A stretch of DNA of 64,000 nucleotides, from positions 61,160,930 through 61,224,929 of the forward strand of contig JANCRA010000001.1 of assembly GCA_024362935.1 (NCBI GenBank), given 5' to 3'. The DNA comes from Setophaga petechia. Lineage: Eukaryota > Chordata > Aves > Passeriformes > Parulidae. The notes under the pieces were generated by a model. The model worked only from the letters and a program-made list of their open reading frames with translations. It had not been told where the DNA came from and did no database searches. This document shows, piece after piece, positions 63,137 to 64,000 of the stretch; within the stretch, counting starts at the first letter, position 1; each line of letters opens with the position of its first letter. The translations under genes and the position numbers were made by a program.

Positions 63137-63141
63137 TTAAA
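63137..63141. repeat. Possible left target-site duplication (TTAAA)
   Basis: TTAAA immediately before the LTR compares with TTAAG at 63590-63594; four of five bases match. Confidence 0.45.
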
Positions 63142-63190
63142 TGTGTGGGCTCTTTGGTGCCTTGTGAAGGCTGACCTAGAACAGAGAGTA

Positions 63191-63223
63191 AAAGTATTTA
63201 TTAGAGTTAAAGTATTTATTAGA
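63191..63223 (-). terminator. Duplicated polyadenylation signals inside the minus-strand LTR
   Basis: A 15-base segment AAAGTATTTATTAGA is repeated with an 18-bp period (63191-63205 and 63209-63223). Each copy carries AATAAA on the minus strand, and a third AATAAA lies at 63244-63249. For a minus-strand transcript from the LTR TATA box these would be polyadenylation signals. Confidence 0.5.
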
Positions 63224-63360
63224 AATAAAGAATAAAGTAGGAATTTATTAAGAGGCCTCAATGGATCCACCTTGGGCAGCACAAGAGCCCAGCCAGGGCC
63301 ACACCCCAGGAGAACACAAAATGGTCACAAAATGGACAACTGGTCATGGGGTCTCACACC

Positions 63361-63366
63361 TTTATA
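63361..63366 (-). promoter_or_regulatory. TATA box of the 63.1-63.6 kb LTR
   Basis: TATAAA on the minus strand within CTTATAAAGG, with CCAAT (63386-63390) 19 bp upstream. This is a compact U3 core promoter that would drive transcription towards lower coordinates. Activity is inferred. Confidence 0.55.
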
Positions 63367-63589
63367 AGTTCTGGCTCATTTGCTTATTGGAGTTAATTGT
63401 CCAGTTACAGCTTTATCCATGAAGTCCCATCCTTCTTGTTATTCTCTCTACCATCCATGTTGTTGATGCTCTTGGGCCTGAGATCTGGACTGCTTGTCCT
63501 TGGTCCCCAGCCAGAGAAGGAATTGTTCTGTCTCCCTACTCTGCAAAGAGAGCTCACCATCCACTAAATATGAAACCCAGACCCACACA

Positions 63590-64000
63590 TTAAGCAGCAC
63601 AGAATCTGAAAAATATATAAGCTAAAACCTGAAACATCATCTTGATAGCAACCCCTCACTGTACACAGTGATAAGGATACTGTAAAACATCACTCCATTT
63701 TTATCATTCAAAATATTTGGAAGAAATCTCTGCAATAGTAAGGATAGCCTGCCTGCCCAAACCTTTCTTCAGAATTAAATATCTATTTAATTCAAGCAGC
63801 TGACACAAAAATTCACCTCATTTTCTGCCCCCCACCTGTCAGGCATGCAACTGGTACCAAATTATGAATCTCATCTTCATCTCCACCAGGAAAATACTGA
63901 ACTAGACAATGCAGTCTTGCTAGGATTGATAGTATGATATAGTTTCTTTTCTTTCAAAGGTGCAATCTGACTCTTATTCTGAAATACTTACTCTATAAAT
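63590..64000. other. Noncoding DNA, nothing recognised
   Basis: AT-rich sequence follows the LTR to the window end, with no frame, repeat or motif of note. Internal retroviral sequence would be expected on the lower-coordinate side of a minus-strand 5' LTR, or here for a 3' LTR; none is recognised. Confidence 0.5.

Larger units (their letters stand above)
60798..63141. other. Noncoding DNA
   Basis: A 28-bp tandem duplication at 61596-61655 is the only clear structure. Frames are at most about 70 codons. GC-richer patches (61240-61450 and 62110-62240) show no exon signals. Confidence 0.5.
63142..63589 (-). mobile_element. Solo LTR of an endogenous retrovirus, minus strand
   Basis: The plus strand starts TGTGTGGGC and ends GACCCACACA, so the element has 8-bp terminal inverted repeats TGTGTGGG/CCCACACA and TG...CA ends; it is 448 bp long. 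Read on the minus strand, the U3-like part has CCAAT (63386-63390), TATAAA (63361-63366) and then, nearer the 3' end, AATAAA signals (at 63244-63249, 63215-63220 and 63197-63202). I recognise 'CTTATTGGAGTTAATTGTCC' and 'GAGATCTGGACTGC' as parts of a common songbird LTR. Flanks TTAAA and TTAAG suggest a 5-bp target-site duplication with one mismatch. No retroviral genes are adjacent. Confidence 0.85.

Noticed and set aside
1..64000. Search for CRISPR arrays, tRNA genes, rRNA, bacterial operons and phage genes
   Set aside because: No regularly spaced direct repeats with unique spacers beyond the small tandem duplications listed, no tRNA A/B-box cloverleaf recognised, no operon-like gene packing. 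The window is vertebrate.

Overview
This window reads as nuclear DNA of a songbird (oscine passerine). It is AT-rich, strongly depleted in CpG and has no bacterial-style gene packing. Its recognisable repeats are avian: short worn pieces of CR1 LINEs, and several LTRs of endogenous retroviruses whose sequences I recognise from passerine genomes. The best one, at 50248-50633, is a complete solitary LTR flanked by a 6-bp near-perfect target-site duplication. Family assignments come from recollection of repeat sequences, not from a database search.

I find no protein-coding gene that I can support. Reading frames on both strands are short (the longest are about 160 codons, which is what chance gives in 64 kb at this base composition), have no recognisable domains, and lack linked splice sites. 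The window is most likely intergenic or inside a very long intron. Two places are weak exon candidates: a small CpG-dense patch at 19517-19624, where the minus strand carries an ATG in good Kozak context and a hydrophobic stretch, and an open stretch at 52696-52888 between plausible splice signals. No tRNA, rRNA or CRISPR array was seen.

Layout. Positions 1-31.6 kb are unique-looking noncoding DNA with simple repeats, small tandem duplications and perfect short inverted repeats; the only transposon piece I see there is a scrap of CR1 at 8.5 kb. From 31.6 to 38 kb there are CR1 remnants. From 38 to 64 kb lie five LTR-derived segments (about 38.0-38.5, 44.4-44.8, 49.7-49.9 with 50.2-50.6, 60.3-60.8 and 63.1-63.6 kb) and an ancient CR1 remnant near 59.5 kb. 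Three of the LTRs keep visible promoter elements (a CCAAT box, with a TATA box in two of them), so they could act as promoters or enhancers. No retroviral internal genes (gag, pol or env) were recognised beside any LTR, so these look like solo LTRs or fragments.

The most unusual sequence-level observations are a duplicated 29-bp unit that is itself a hairpin (551-609), a pair of overlapping and mutually exclusive inverted repeats (19903-19950), a 22-bp perfect palindrome (7127-7148), paired adjacent hairpins at 18.8, 37.5 and 43.7 kb, a transcription-factor motif cluster at 13.45 kb, and an E-box cluster at 49.1 kb. I found no convincing new biological system.
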